A stretch of 42,176 nucleotides of DNA from Chitinophaga pinensis (GCA_945890595.1 CAMDCQ010000001.1:1-42176); one strand, 5' to 3'; numbered from the stretch's first letter, positions 34,322 to 41,924 are shown. Notes: generated from the sequence alone by a model not told the origin. Numbers and translations are program-made.

Positions 34322-35626
34322 ATGGGAACTTTTACCATAGAAGGTGGCCACAAACTTAAAGGTACACTTACTCCTCAAGGAGCTAAAAATGAAGCATTAC
34401 AAATACTAGCCGCAGTATTATTAACTGCCGATGAAGTAGAACTGTACAATGTTCCTGAAATTAGAGATATACTCAGAATGATTGAGCTTCTCCAAGGTTT
34501 TGGTGTAAAAGTAGAGCACAAGGCAAAAGGAAATTGGGTATTTAAAGCCGACGAAATAGATTTGGATTATTTTCACACGGAAGAATTCAGAACAAAAGGA
34601 GCTGCTATACGAGGTTCTATAATGATCATTGGGCCTTTATTAGCTCGTTTTGGTATCGGTTACATCCCTAGCCCAGGTGGTGATAAAATAGGCAGAAGAA
34701 GGCTAGACACTCACTTTATAGGTTTTGAAAGCCTTGGTGCTGAATTTATCTATAACAAAGATACTGGTTTCTATAAAGTGGAAGGTAAAAATCTGCGTGG
34801 TAGCTATATGCTACTAGAAGAGGCTTCGGTAACGGGCACCGCCAATATTCTGATGGCCGCTGTAATGGCTAAAGGCACCACCACCATTTATAATGCTGCT
34901 TGCGAACCCTACTTACAACAATTATGTAAGATGATAAATTCTATGGGAGGCAAAATAGCTGGTGTAGGAAGTAACTTGTTGGTGATTGAAGGCGTCAACG
35001 AACTCGCAGGATGTACGCATACTATACTCCCAGACATGATTGAGATAGGTTCTTTTATTAGTTTGGCAGCATTAACTCAATCGGAAATAACCATTGAAAA
35101 ATGCAGAGTGGATCAGTTAGGCATAATCCCTAAAGTATTCAAAAAACTTGGCGTTCAATTCATTATCAAAGACGACGATATTATAATACCTGAAAATAAA
35201 CATTATGAAATAGATAGTTTTATTGACGGAAGCATGATGACTATCTCTGATGCAACGTGGCCTGGTTTGTCACCAGATTTACTCAGTGTAATACTTGTAA
35301 TGTGCACACAAGCCAAAGGGAACGTTCTCATACACCAAAAAATGTTTGAGAGTCGCTTATTTTTTGTAGATAATCTAATTGACATGGGAGCGCAAATAAT
35401 ATTATGTGACCCGCATAGAGCAACTGTAATGGGACTAGACAGGAGGATTCCCTTAAAAGCAACTACAATGTCTTCTCCAGATATTAGAGCTGGAGTTTCC
35501 TTACTTATCGCAGCAATGAGCGCAGAAGGTAAAAGTACTATTCACAATATTGAGCAAATAGACCGAGGTTATCAAGATATTGAAACCCGTTTAAACGCAA
35601 TTGGAGCAAGAATTACAAGATCTTAA
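34322..35626 (+). CDS. murA: UDP-N-acetylglucosamine 1-carboxyvinyltransferase, Cys-to-Asp active-site form
   Basis: MurA transfers enolpyruvate from PEP to UDP-GlcNAc, the first committed step of peptidoglycan synthesis. The 434-residue protein has the substrate-binding K22-N23 in TPQGAKNEALQIL, the RGSIMIIGPLLARFG segment, and the C-terminal DIRAGVSLLIAAM region. The mobile catalytic loop reads SPGGDKIGRRRLD: D121 stands where E. coli has C115 in LPGGC(A/T)IGARPVD. That cysteine is the residue alkylated by fosfomycin, and Cys-to-Asp enzymes are active but insensitive. The gene is coupled to DUF4290 and followed two bases later by a thioredoxin-like gene. Confidence 0.95.
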   Translation: MGTFTIEGGHKLKGTLTPQGAKNEALQILAAVLLTADEVELYNVPEIRDILRMIELLQGFGVKVEHKAKGNWVFKADEIDLDYFHTEEFRTKGAAIRGSIMIIGPLLARFGIGYIPSPGGDKIGRRRLDTHFIGFESLGAEFIYNKDTGFYKVEGKNLRGSYMLLEEASVTGTANILMAAVMAKGTTTIYNAACEPYLQQLCKMINSMGGKIAGVGSNLLVIEGVNELAGCTHTILPDMIEIGSFISLAALTQSEITIEKCRVDQLGIIPKVFKKLGVQFIIKDDDIIIPENKHYEIDSFIDGSMMTISDATWPGLSPDLLSVILVMCTQAKGNVLIHQKMFESRLFFVDNLIDMGAQIILCDPHRATVMGLDRRIPLKATTMSSPDIRAGVSLLIAAMSAEGKSTIHNIEQIDRGYQDIETRLNAIGARITRS

Positions 35627-35628
35627 AA

Positions 35629-36153
35629 ATGAAAAACCTAAATGCTTTTGGTATTACTTTACTTTTGGTGATAATCACTGCATTTAAATCAAACGTTACC
35701 GTTATTCATCCCGCTATTGGAGAGAAAGCACCAGAGATTGAACTTAAAAACGGCGAAGGAAAAATAACCAAATTAAGCAGCTTGAAGGGCAAAGTAGTCC
35801 TCATTGATTTTTGGGCAAGTTGGTGCAACCCGTGCCGCATCGAAAATCAACATATACGTAAGGCTTATGCTCAATATAAAGACGCCAACTTTAAAATAGG
35901 GAAGGGATTTGAAGTGTACAGTATAAGCCTAGATTCCGACTCTTCCATTTGGCAAAAGGCTATCAAAAACGATAGAATGAATTGGGATGCCCACGTGTCC
36001 GATTTCAAAAAATGGGACAGTCCGATTGTAGAATTGTACAATTTTCGTTTTTTGCCACATAATTTACTCGTTGACTGCGCCGGAACCATTGTAGCTAAAA
36101 ACATAATGGGACACGATCTTGAAAAAACGCTTACCGCATACTTGGCAGAATAA
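35629..36153 (+). CDS. TlpA/ResA-like thiol-disulfide protein
   Basis: This 174-residue protein has an N-terminal hydrophobic segment (about residues 8-18) that may be a signal peptide or anchor, followed by a thioredoxin fold. The redox motif is CNPC (C66, C69) in DFWASWCNPCR, and LPHNLLVD supplies the cis-proline. The charge pattern, with KGKVVLIDFWASWC, fits periplasmic AhpC/TSA-TlpA-type reductases that keep exported proteins or cytochrome cysteines reduced. The partner is unknown. It starts two bases after the murA stop and probably belongs to the DUF4290-murA unit. A third cysteine (C147 region, VDCAGT) is not part of the motif. Confidence 0.85.
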   Translation: MKNLNAFGITLLLVIITAFKSNVTVIHPAIGEKAPEIELKNGEGKITKLSSLKGKVVLIDFWASWCNPCRIENQHIRKAYAQYKDANFKIGKGFEVYSISLDSDSSIWQKAIKNDRMNWDAHVSDFKKWDSPIVELYNFRFLPHNLLVDCAGTIVAKNIMGHDLEKTLTAYLAE

Positions 36154-36186
36154 TTGGTGTCAATATGACACAATAGGGCGTGGCAA

Positions 36187-36194
36187 TACTTTTG
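36187..36194 (+). promoter_or_regulatory. -7 promoter box of grpE-dnaJ
   Basis: TACTTTTG is a perfect TAnnTTTG box ending 31 bases before the grpE ATG. There is no visible CIRCE-type inverted repeat, so HrcA control is not supported. Confidence 0.6.
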
Positions 36195-36225
36195 CAAACT
36201 CGTACTGCGTATTAGCACATTTACA

Positions 36226-36765
36226 ATGATGTCAGAAGAGAACAAAGAGCAAGAAGAGATAGTAGAAAACTCTACTGAAGAAACAACACAAGCGTCTGAA
36301 AATGATAGTGTTGAAACCAAAGAGCCAACACCCGAGGAGAAAATTATTGAGCTTAATGATAAATATTTAAGACTTTATTCAGAGTTTGATAATTACCGAA
36401 AACGTACCTCAAAAGAACGTATTGAATTATTTAAAACTGCTGGACAGGATATTATGACAGACCTGGTTCCTATCATGGATGATTTTGAACGTGCCCTACA
36501 AAATATGGACAAAAAGGGAGATGTTAAAACGATTCGTCAAGGTGTCGATTTGGTCTTTAATAAATTTAAAAGTACCCTAGAATCTAAGGGACTCAAATCC
36601 TTCAAATCGATAGATCAAGATTTTGATCCAGAAATACATGAAGCCATTACCCGTATACCCGCACCCAATAAAAAACAAATTGGAAAGGTAGTGGATGAAG
36701 TTGAAAAAGGCTACATGCTGAATGAAAAAGTAATTAGATACGCTAAAGTAGTAGTGGGACAATAA
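36226..36765 (+). CDS. grpE: Nucleotide exchange factor GrpE
   Basis: GrpE releases ADP from DnaK in the Hsp70 cycle. The 179-residue protein has an acidic, disordered N-terminus (about residues 1-40) and a long helix with LNDKYLRLYSEFDNYRKRT, the usual dimer stalk. The C-terminal beta domain contains FDPEIHEAITRIP and ends in NEKVIRYAKVVVGQ. Two ATG codons in tandem (36226, 36229) can start it. Its stop overlaps the dnaJ ATG by one base, coupling the two co-chaperones. dnaK is not in the window. Confidence 0.96.
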   Translation: MMSEENKEQEEIVENSTEETTQASENDSVETKEPTPEEKIIELNDKYLRLYSEFDNYRKRTSKERIELFKTAGQDIMTDLVPIMDDFERALQNMDKKGDVKTIRQGVDLVFNKFKSTLESKGLKSFKSIDQDFDPEIHEAITRIPAPNKKQIGKVVDEVEKGYMLNEKVIRYAKVVVGQ

Positions 36766-37889
36766 TGGCTAAAAGAGATTTTTACGACATACTAGGAGTA
36801 ACCAAAAGTGCGAGTGCTGAAGAAATAAAAAAGGCATATCGTAAAAAAGCAATTCAATTTCACCCAGACAAAAACCCGGGTGATAAAGCGGCCGAAGATA
36901 AATTCAAAGAAGCTGCCGAAGCTTATGAAATACTAAGTAACGCTGACAAAAAACAACGTTACGACCAATATGGACATGCTGGAGTAGACGGTCAAGGTGG
37001 CTTTGGCGGAGGAGGCATGAACATGGATGATATTTTTAGTCATTTTGGAGATGTTTTTGGTGGTCGTGGCGGCAGTCCATTTGAAAGCTTTTTTGGCGGT
37101 GGCGGAGGTGGAAGAAGCAGCGGCAGACAAGCTGTTGGTTCTAACATTCGTATAAAGTTAAAACTAAGTTTAGAAGACGTTACCAGTGGCGTAGAAAAGA
37201 AAATAAAGTACAAAAAGAAGGTTGTTGCCAAAGGTGTGACATTTGACAATTGCGCTACTTGTGGTGGTCGCGGTCAGGTAACTCGTGTTCAAAACACCTT
37301 CTTAGGTCAAATGCAGACCGCAAGCCCCTGCCCTACGTGTAGAGGGATGGGTAAAAAGATAAAAAATGTTCCTGCCGGCGCAGATGCAATGGGTTTAATA
37401 ACCGAAGAAGTTACCACATCTATTCAAATTCCTGCAGGAGTGGCAGACGGCATGCAACTCAATGTGCAAGGTCGTGGTAATGAAATGCCAGGAGGTGTAG
37501 CAGGCGACCTCATCGTATTGGTAGAAGAAGCAAAACACGAGAGTCTTGAGCGAGATGGAAATAATATTGTTTATAACCTCCATATTAGCTTCCCGCAAGC
37601 AGTTTTAGGTGCCGATGTAGAAGTACCAACCGTAAGTGGTAAAGCGCGTATTAAAATTGAACCAGGAACAGCAAGTGGAAAAGTACTCAGATTACGTGGC
37701 AAAGGAATACCTGACGTCAATGGTTATGCAACCGGCGATCAGCTTATTTACGTAGATGTTTTCACCCCTAAAAAACTAAGTAATGACGAAAAAGCCATGA
37801 TGAAACAGCTGCTTGAATCAGAGAATTTTATCCCTGACCCAAGCAAAGAGCGCGGCTTTTTTGACAAAATGAAGGATATCTTTAATTAG
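36765..37889 (+). CDS. dnaJ: Chaperone DnaJ with a single zinc centre
   Basis: DnaJ delivers substrates to DnaK and stimulates its ATPase through the HPD motif, here H33-P34-D35. The 374-residue protein has the J domain (1-70), a G/F-rich linker (about 71-120), a zinc domain, two C-terminal substrate-binding domains and an RxRGKGIPD segment. Only two CxxCxGxG repeats remain (C163/C166 and C189/C192). The usual first and fourth repeats are replaced by KKVVAKGVTF and KIKNVPAGADAMG. In E. coli terms zinc centre 2 is kept and zinc centre 1 is lost, as I recall for flavobacterial DnaJ in general. The gene is coupled to grpE and followed by a clear terminator. Confidence 0.96.
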   Translation: MAKRDFYDILGVTKSASAEEIKKAYRKKAIQFHPDKNPGDKAAEDKFKEAAEAYEILSNADKKQRYDQYGHAGVDGQGGFGGGGMNMDDIFSHFGDVFGGRGGSPFESFFGGGGGGRSSGRQAVGSNIRIKLKLSLEDVTSGVEKKIKYKKKVVAKGVTFDNCATCGGRGQVTRVQNTFLGQMQTASPCPTCRGMGKKIKNVPAGADAMGLITEEVTTSIQIPAGVADGMQLNVQGRGNEMPGGVAGDLIVLVEEAKHESLERDGNNIVYNLHISFPQAVLGADVEVPTVSGKARIKIEPGTASGKVLRLRGKGIPDVNGYATGDQLIYVDVFTPKKLSNDEKAMMKQLLESENFIPDPSKERGFFDKMKDIFN

Positions 37890-37910
37890 AGTCTACTTTT
37901 AAATGCACCT

Positions 37911-37942
37911 AAAAATCACATTCACCAATGTGATTTTTTTTT
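37911..37942 (+). terminator. Rho-independent terminator of grpE-dnaJ
   Basis: AAATCACATT (37913-37922), loop CACC, AATGTGATTT (37927-37936) form a perfect ten-base stem, extended by flanking A and T and followed by a long T-run to 37942. It lies 21 bases after the dnaJ stop. Confidence 0.9.
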
Positions 37943-37972
37943 CCTGTTATTTAACGGAACTTTGCCGTATTC

Positions 37973-38779
37973 ATGCTTACTACAGAATCATCTAGCCGTC
38001 ACAACGATTTAGATCAAAAATCAACCTTGGAACTTCTTCAAGGGATGAATCAAGAAGACAAAACGGTTCCATTAGCCATTGAGCAAGAATTGGCTAGCAT
38101 ACAAGCATTGATAGACGCAGCGTATGTTAAAATGCTGAATGGCGGCAGATTATTTTATTTGGGCAGTGGCACAAGCGGCCGGCTAGGTATAGTAGATGCA
38201 AGTGAGTGCCCTCCAACATACGGAGTGCCTCAAGGACTCGTAATTGGCATTATTGCCGGAGGCGATCCTGCTATAAGACAAGCAGTAGAAAATGCGGAGG
38301 ACGATCCGCTCCAAGGCTGGTATGACTTACAAACCCATTCCATTAGTAAACGTGATTTTGTAATAGGTATAAGTGCCAGTGGCGGAGCTCCTTACGTGAC
38401 AGGAGCATTGGAGCAATGTGTGGCTAACAGCGTTTCTTGCGGCGCAATAGCGTGTAACACAGACAGCAAAATAGGCCAAATCGCAGATTATAAAATAGAA
38501 GCAGTTGTAGGCCCTGAATTTGTCACCGGAAGTACACGCATGAAAAGTGGTACTGCCCAAAAGCTAATACTAAACATGATAAGCACCAGCCTAATGATCA
38601 AGCTTGGTCACGTACAAGGCAACAGTATGGTCGATATGCAGCTGAGCAACAAGAAACTTGTACTGCGAGGTACTCGAATGATAATGGAGCAAACCGGGTT
38701 AGATGATTTTACTGCACAGGAGCTTCTCTTAAAACATGGAAGTGTAAGAAAAGCAGTAGAAGCCGCAGAAAATTGGTAG
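37973..38779 (+). CDS. murQ: N-acetylmuramic acid 6-phosphate etherase
   Basis: MurQ cleaves the lactyl ether of MurNAc-6-phosphate to give GlcNAc-6-phosphate and D-lactate during cell-wall recycling. The 268-residue protein is a SIS-domain enzyme with the signature FYLGSGTSGRLGIVDASECP (about residues 60-79), GISASGGAPYV and GPEFVTGSTRMKSGTAQKL. It is slightly shorter than the roughly 300-residue E. coli enzyme at the C-terminus, which is usual for this group. A one-mismatch -7 box (GAACTTTG, 37957-37964) ends eight bases before the ATG. Confidence 0.95.
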   Translation: MLTTESSSRHNDLDQKSTLELLQGMNQEDKTVPLAIEQELASIQALIDAAYVKMLNGGRLFYLGSGTSGRLGIVDASECPPTYGVPQGLVIGIIAGGDPAIRQAVENAEDDPLQGWYDLQTHSISKRDFVIGISASGGAPYVTGALEQCVANSVSCGAIACNTDSKIGQIADYKIEAVVGPEFVTGSTRMKSGTAQKLILNMISTSLMIKLGHVQGNSMVDMQLSNKKLVLRGTRMIMEQTGLDDFTAQELLLKHGSVRKAVEAAENW

Positions 38780-38801
38780 CTTTCTTAGAATTGAGTTTGA
38801 T

Positions 38802-39230
38802 ATAAAAATAAGTACATGGTCAGTACTTATAAGTGTTGTTTTTTCCTCGTGTTGTGATGATTGTGCGGATTACCCATCTACACCCATATTGCAATTAGAT
38901 ACCTCGCTGCAAAGGGGATTTAGTTCTTCTGAAATAGGAAATCTATTCTTAGTTACACATCGAACTAATGCTGCAAAAGATACTCAACCGCTCTATATGA
39001 CCTCAATATGGTATGGCACAATAGGTGCTTGGCAACTTAACCTTAACGAAAGTTCAACTAATTCTCAATACGAAGTAATATGGGATGATTCTGTCATTGC
39101 CCTTCTCGAAGAGCCCTTGTTCATTAATACAACAGGGAAAGGAATATGTTCTTGTGATGAGACAGAACTAAGCTCTGTTCACCTTAATGGAGTGCTTAAA
39201 AGCAGGGATGAACTTCCCGTACTCATTTAG
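38802..39230 (+). CDS. Putative small lipoprotein without a standard start codon
   Basis: I do not recognise this protein. The frame encodes KISTWSVLISVVFSSCCDDC, a convincing lipoprotein signal with a lipidation cysteine, followed by about 125 residues of mature protein (DYPSTPILQLDTSLQRGFSS and so on). There is no ATG, GTG or TTG in frame between the upstream stop (38757-38759) and the signal peptide. The first TTG (38889) lies after the lipidation site and would make a protein without a signal. Candidate starts are ATA at 38802 (used here, giving I/M-K-I-S) or ATT at 38790. Either initiation is non-canonical or the gene has lost its start and is decaying. The mature sequence is free of stops, which argues for function. 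Confidence 0.5.
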   Translation: MKISTWSVLISVVFSSCCDDCADYPSTPILQLDTSLQRGFSSSEIGNLFLVTHRTNAAKDTQPLYMTSIWYGTIGAWQLNLNESSTNSQYEVIWDDSVIALLEEPLFINTTGKGICSCDETELSSVHLNGVLKSRDELPVLI

Positions 39231-39296
39231 AAAAAGTAGATATTTTACCAATAAGATGTTAATTTTTTGCTGAAGTAAACGAAACTTAAACTTAAT

Positions 39297-39304
39297 TACT
39301 TTTG
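39297..39304 (+). promoter_or_regulatory. -7 promoter box of the ferredoxin gene
   Basis: TACTTTTG is a perfect TAnnTTTG box. It ends 14 bases before the ATG at 39319 and only five bases before an in-frame GTG at 39310, which argues for the ATG as start. Confidence 0.6.
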
Positions 39305-39318
39305 CACCAGTGGAAAAT

Positions 39319-39642
39319 ATGATAACCATACACGTCACAGATTTAGACGGGGTAACGCACAGCATCTTAGCTCCTACCGACATGGGATTCAATGTAATGG
39401 AGGCTATACGAGCAAATGAATTGCCTATCAAGGCTACGTGTGGCGGAATGGCCATGTGCGCTACTTGCAATTGCACGGTAAAAAGCGATCACCATTTGCC
39501 CGAAATGAGCGAGGATGAAGAAGCTATGTTAGACGAAGCATTTGTGTTGGATATACCAGGCAGCAGGTTAATGTGTCAAATCTTCGTTTCAGAAGCTATT
39601 GACGGACTCGAAATCCAAATGGGTGAATTGACAGGAGAATAA
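39319..39642 (+). CDS. Adrenodoxin-type 2Fe-2S ferredoxin
   Basis: This 107-residue electron carrier has the 2Fe-2S ligands C41, C47 and C50 (CGGMAMCATC, spacing CX5CX2C) and C86 in SRLMC, the pattern of adrenodoxin/putidaredoxin-type ferredoxins. A further cysteine, C52, lies next to the cluster loop. The frame extends to a GTG at 39310 (MEN-), but the promoter box position and the family N-terminus (MITIHVTDLDG) favour ATG 39319. The partner is unknown; such ferredoxins serve FeS assembly or monooxygenases. The next gene, a GNAT, starts four bases after the stop. Confidence 0.92.
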   Translation: MITIHVTDLDGVTHSILAPTDMGFNVMEAIRANELPIKATCGGMAMCATCNCTVKSDHHLPEMSEDEEAMLDEAFVLDIPGSRLMCQIFVSEAIDGLEIQMGELTGE

Positions 39643-39646
39643 TACC

Positions 39647-40141
39647 ATGCAAACGGTTCAAATTAGAGAAGCTTTGGTTGAAGATATTCAGCAAATTCTG
39701 GACATTTACAATCATTACATTCAACATACCGTAATCACTTTTGATGTAGAGGCTTATTCTTTTGAGCAAATGTCAAACAAGATATCACTGCTTCAAAAAG
39801 ATTACCCAGTACTTGTGGCACACCAAGATGACCATATCGTGGGATATGCGTACGCTTCCGCATGGAAAACGAAAACGGCCTATAAGCACAGCGCAGAGAC
39901 TACTATATATATACACCCCAATTATCACGGAAAAGGAATTGGCTTGCGACTCTATAATGCATTATTGACATCCTTACCTCTTTTTGAAATTGTGAATGCA
40001 ATAGCATGTATTACTATACCCAATGACGGCAGCATCCGATTACATGAAAAACTAGGTTTTTTCAAGATAGGGAAGTTTGACAAAGTAGGATTTAAACATG
40101 CGCAATGGATTGACGTTGAATATTGGCAAAAACAAGTTTAA
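39647..40141 (+). CDS. GNAT N-acetyltransferase, phosphinothricin acetyltransferase-like
   Basis: This 164-residue GNAT enzyme transfers acetyl from acetyl-CoA. The opening VQIREALVEDIQQILDIYNHY, the TVITFD stretch and the acetyl-CoA loop HPNYHGKGIGLRLYNALL (about residues 91-108) match the phosphinothricin/methionine-sulfoximine acetyltransferase branch, as does NDGSIRLHEKLGFFKIGKF. Substrates of chromosomal members include methionine sulfoximine and similar amino-acid analogues, but the true one here is unknown. It lies four bases after the ferredoxin gene and is probably co-transcribed with it, though no functional link is evident. Confidence 0.88.
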   Translation: MQTVQIREALVEDIQQILDIYNHYIQHTVITFDVEAYSFEQMSNKISLLQKDYPVLVAHQDDHIVGYAYASAWKTKTAYKHSAETTIYIHPNYHGKGIGLRLYNALLTSLPLFEIVNAIACITIPNDGSIRLHEKLGFFKIGKFDKVGFKHAQWIDVEYWQKQV

Positions 40142-40206
40142 AATAACCTACCGAATCGAGCTTAAAAATTCATTTTTAAGAAACTTTCATATTTTCTTTT
40201 GAAATA

Positions 40207-40237
40207 TTTGAAAAATAAGTACAAAAAGGTACATTTG
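40207..40237 (+). promoter_or_regulatory. Promoter of the rplM-rpsI-rpsB-tsf operon
   Basis: TTTG at 40207-40210, 19 bases, then TACATTTG at 40230-40237: a complete Bacteroidota promoter. The -7 box ends 34 bases before the GTG start of rplM. The leader contains a small repeat, CGAAA-T-TTTCG (40243-40253), too short to claim as a regulatory structure. Confidence 0.85.
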
Positions 40238-40271
40238 CAGCCCGAAATTTTCGAGGTAATAACATAATAAA

Positions 40272-40715
40272 GTGGATACATTATCATACAAAACCATCTC
40301 AGCTAACGCTAAAACTGTAGACAAACAGTGGGTTGTAGTTGACGCAGAAGGAAAAACATTAGGTCGTTTTTGTTCTGAAGTAGCAAAAGTACTTAGAGGC
40401 AAAAACAAGACTAGTTTCACACCACACGTAGATTGTGGCGACAATGTAATTGTTCTAAACGCAGAGAAAATTACCATGACTGGTAATAAATTGAACGTTA
40501 AAGAATATCAAAACTTCAGTGGATACCCTGGGGGTCGTCGTGTTGAAATAGCTAAAGATTTATTAGCTAGAAAACCAAAAGACCTTATTGAAAGAGGTGT
40601 TCGTGGCATGTTGCCTAAGAACAGACTTGGACGAAAATTATTTACAAACATGCATGTGTTTGTAGGTACTGAGCATCCTCATGAGGCTCAAAAACCAACC
40701 AAATTAGACATTTAA
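40272..40715 (+). CDS. rplM: 50S ribosomal protein L13
   Basis: L13 is an early-assembling 23S rRNA-binding protein. The 147-residue sequence contains KQWVVVDAEGKTLGR, FTPHVDCGDNVIVLNAEKI and RGMLPKNRLGRK, all typical. The start is a GTG at 40272 (V/M-DTLSYKTISAN), which matches the N-terminus of relatives; no nearer ATG exists. It opens the rplM-rpsI-rpsB-tsf operon, with rpsI five bases on. Confidence 0.97.
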   Translation: MDTLSYKTISANAKTVDKQWVVVDAEGKTLGRFCSEVAKVLRGKNKTSFTPHVDCGDNVIVLNAEKITMTGNKLNVKEYQNFSGYPGGRRVEIAKDLLARKPKDLIERGVRGMLPKNRLGRKLFTNMHVFVGTEHPHEAQKPTKLDI

Positions 40716-40719
40716 TTAT

Positions 40720-41106
40720 ATGGACGTTATAAATACAATTGGGAGAAGAAAAGCATCAGTAGCTCGTGTATACATGAGTGAAGGTAAAGGTACTATTACG
40801 GTGAATAACAGACCGTTAGAAAAGTACTTTGCTTCTCCAGAGTCATGGTACTATGTTAATTTACCGTTGCAAACTTGCAACATGGAAGGTAAATATGACA
40901 TAAAGGTAAACGTAGATGGTGGTGGAACTACCGGCCAAGCAGATGCTATCAAACTTGCTATCGCAAGAGCTTTAGTAAAAGCTGATGCCGATTTGAAACC
41001 AGCATTAAAAGCAAAAGGTTTAATGACAAGAGATTCTCGTTCTGTTGAGCGTAAGAAACCAGGTCAACCAAAAGCAAGAAAGAAAACACAATTCAGTAAA
41101 CGTTAA
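40720..41106 (+). CDS. rpsI: 30S ribosomal protein S9
   Basis: S9 binds 16S rRNA in the 30S head; its C-terminal tail reaches the P-site tRNA. The 128-residue product has NTIGRRKASVARVYM at the start, VNVDGGGTTGQADAIKLAIARAL in the middle and the basic tail ending KKTQFSKR. This -SKR terminus is the universally conserved tRNA contact. It follows rplM by four bases and precedes rpsB by four. Confidence 0.98.
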   Translation: MDVINTIGRRKASVARVYMSEGKGTITVNNRPLEKYFASPESWYYVNLPLQTCNMEGKYDIKVNVDGGGTTGQADAIKLAIARALVKADADLKPALKAKGLMTRDSRSVERKKPGQPKARKKTQFSKR

Positions 41107-41110
41107 GACC

Positions 41111-41878
41111 ATGGCAGTAAGTACAGAAAAATTATTAGAAGCAGGTGTACACTTTGGTCACCTTACCAGCAAATGGAATCCAAAAATGGCTCCCTATATT
41201 TTTATGGAGCAAAATGGTATTCACATTATTGATCTTAACAAAACTTCAGCTAAGTTAGAAGAAGCTAAACAAGCCATTGCTAATATCGCCAAAACAGGAC
41301 GAAAAGTAATGTATGTAGCTACTAAAAAACAAGCTAAAGAAATATTGGAAGAGAACGCAAAAAGAGTAAACATGCCTTTCGTAAGCCAAAGATGGTTGGG
41401 TGGTATGTTAACTAACTTTGCTACCGTGCGTAAGTCTATCAAGAAAATGCAATCTATCGAAAAAATGAAAAGCGATGGAACTTTCCAAAACATGAATAAG
41501 AAAGAGCGTTTGATGAAATCTCGTGACCAAGAAAAATTGGAACGTGTATTAGGCGGTATCGAAGACTTGAACAGAATTCCTTCTGCACTTTTCATTGTAG
41601 ATATCAAAAGAGAGCATATTGCAGTTAAAGAAGCTCAAAAGCTAAATATTCCAATATTTGCTATTGTAGATACCAATTCTGATCCTACTAAAGTGGATTT
41701 CCCAATCCCAGGAAACGATGACTCTGCAAAATCACTTCACATCCTTATCACTGAAATTACCGATGCTATCGCTTCTGGTTTGGCTGAGAGAAACCAAGCT
41801 AAAGAACAGGCTCAAAAAGACGGTGAAGTAGATGCTGCGGGTATAGAAGCGTCTAAAGCTGAAAAAGAAGAAGCATAG
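41111..41878 (+). CDS. rpsB: 30S ribosomal protein S2
   Basis: S2 is a late-assembling protein of the 30S body. With the start at ATG 41111 (MAVSTEKLLEAGVHFGHLTS) the product has 255 residues. The frame is open further back to 41045 inside rpsI, but those 22 residues are unlike S2 and are rejected. Conserved segments are GVHFGHLTSKWNPKMAPYIF, VSQRWLGGMLTNFATVRKS and IFAIVDTNSDPTKVDFPIPG. A charged A/E/K-rich tail from about residue 232 is usual in Bacteroidota. It lies between rpsI and tsf. Confidence 0.98.
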   Translation: MAVSTEKLLEAGVHFGHLTSKWNPKMAPYIFMEQNGIHIIDLNKTSAKLEEAKQAIANIAKTGRKVMYVATKKQAKEILEENAKRVNMPFVSQRWLGGMLTNFATVRKSIKKMQSIEKMKSDGTFQNMNKKERLMKSRDQEKLERVLGGIEDLNRIPSALFIVDIKREHIAVKEAQKLNIPIFAIVDTNSDPTKVDFPIPGNDDSAKSLHILITEITDAIASGLAERNQAKEQAQKDGEVDAAGIEASKAEKEEA

Positions 41879-41924
41879 TCCAACAGACTTTTTATTTTAA
41901 AACAACACACTCAATAATAGAATA

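Noticed and set aside
36154..36225. Possible CIRCE heat-shock operator before grpE
   Set aside because: No nine-base inverted repeat of the CIRCE type is present in the gap.
37070..37140. Glycine-codon repeats in dnaJ as a possible repeat array
   Set aside because: They are the normal G/F-rich linker of DnaJ, not a DNA repeat element.
38816..38857. ATG 38816 opening a 13-codon frame (MVSTYKCCFFLVL)
   Set aside because: It is out of frame with the lipoprotein and stops at once; it would need a frameshift for which there is no slippery site evidence.
38889..39230. TTG 38889 as start of the lipoprotein gene
   Set aside because: It would remove the evident lipoprotein signal encoded in the same frame just upstream.
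41045..41110. Longer rpsB start inside rpsI
   Set aside because: It overlaps the rpsI C-terminus and adds residues unlike any S2; ATG 41111 gives the normal N-terminus.
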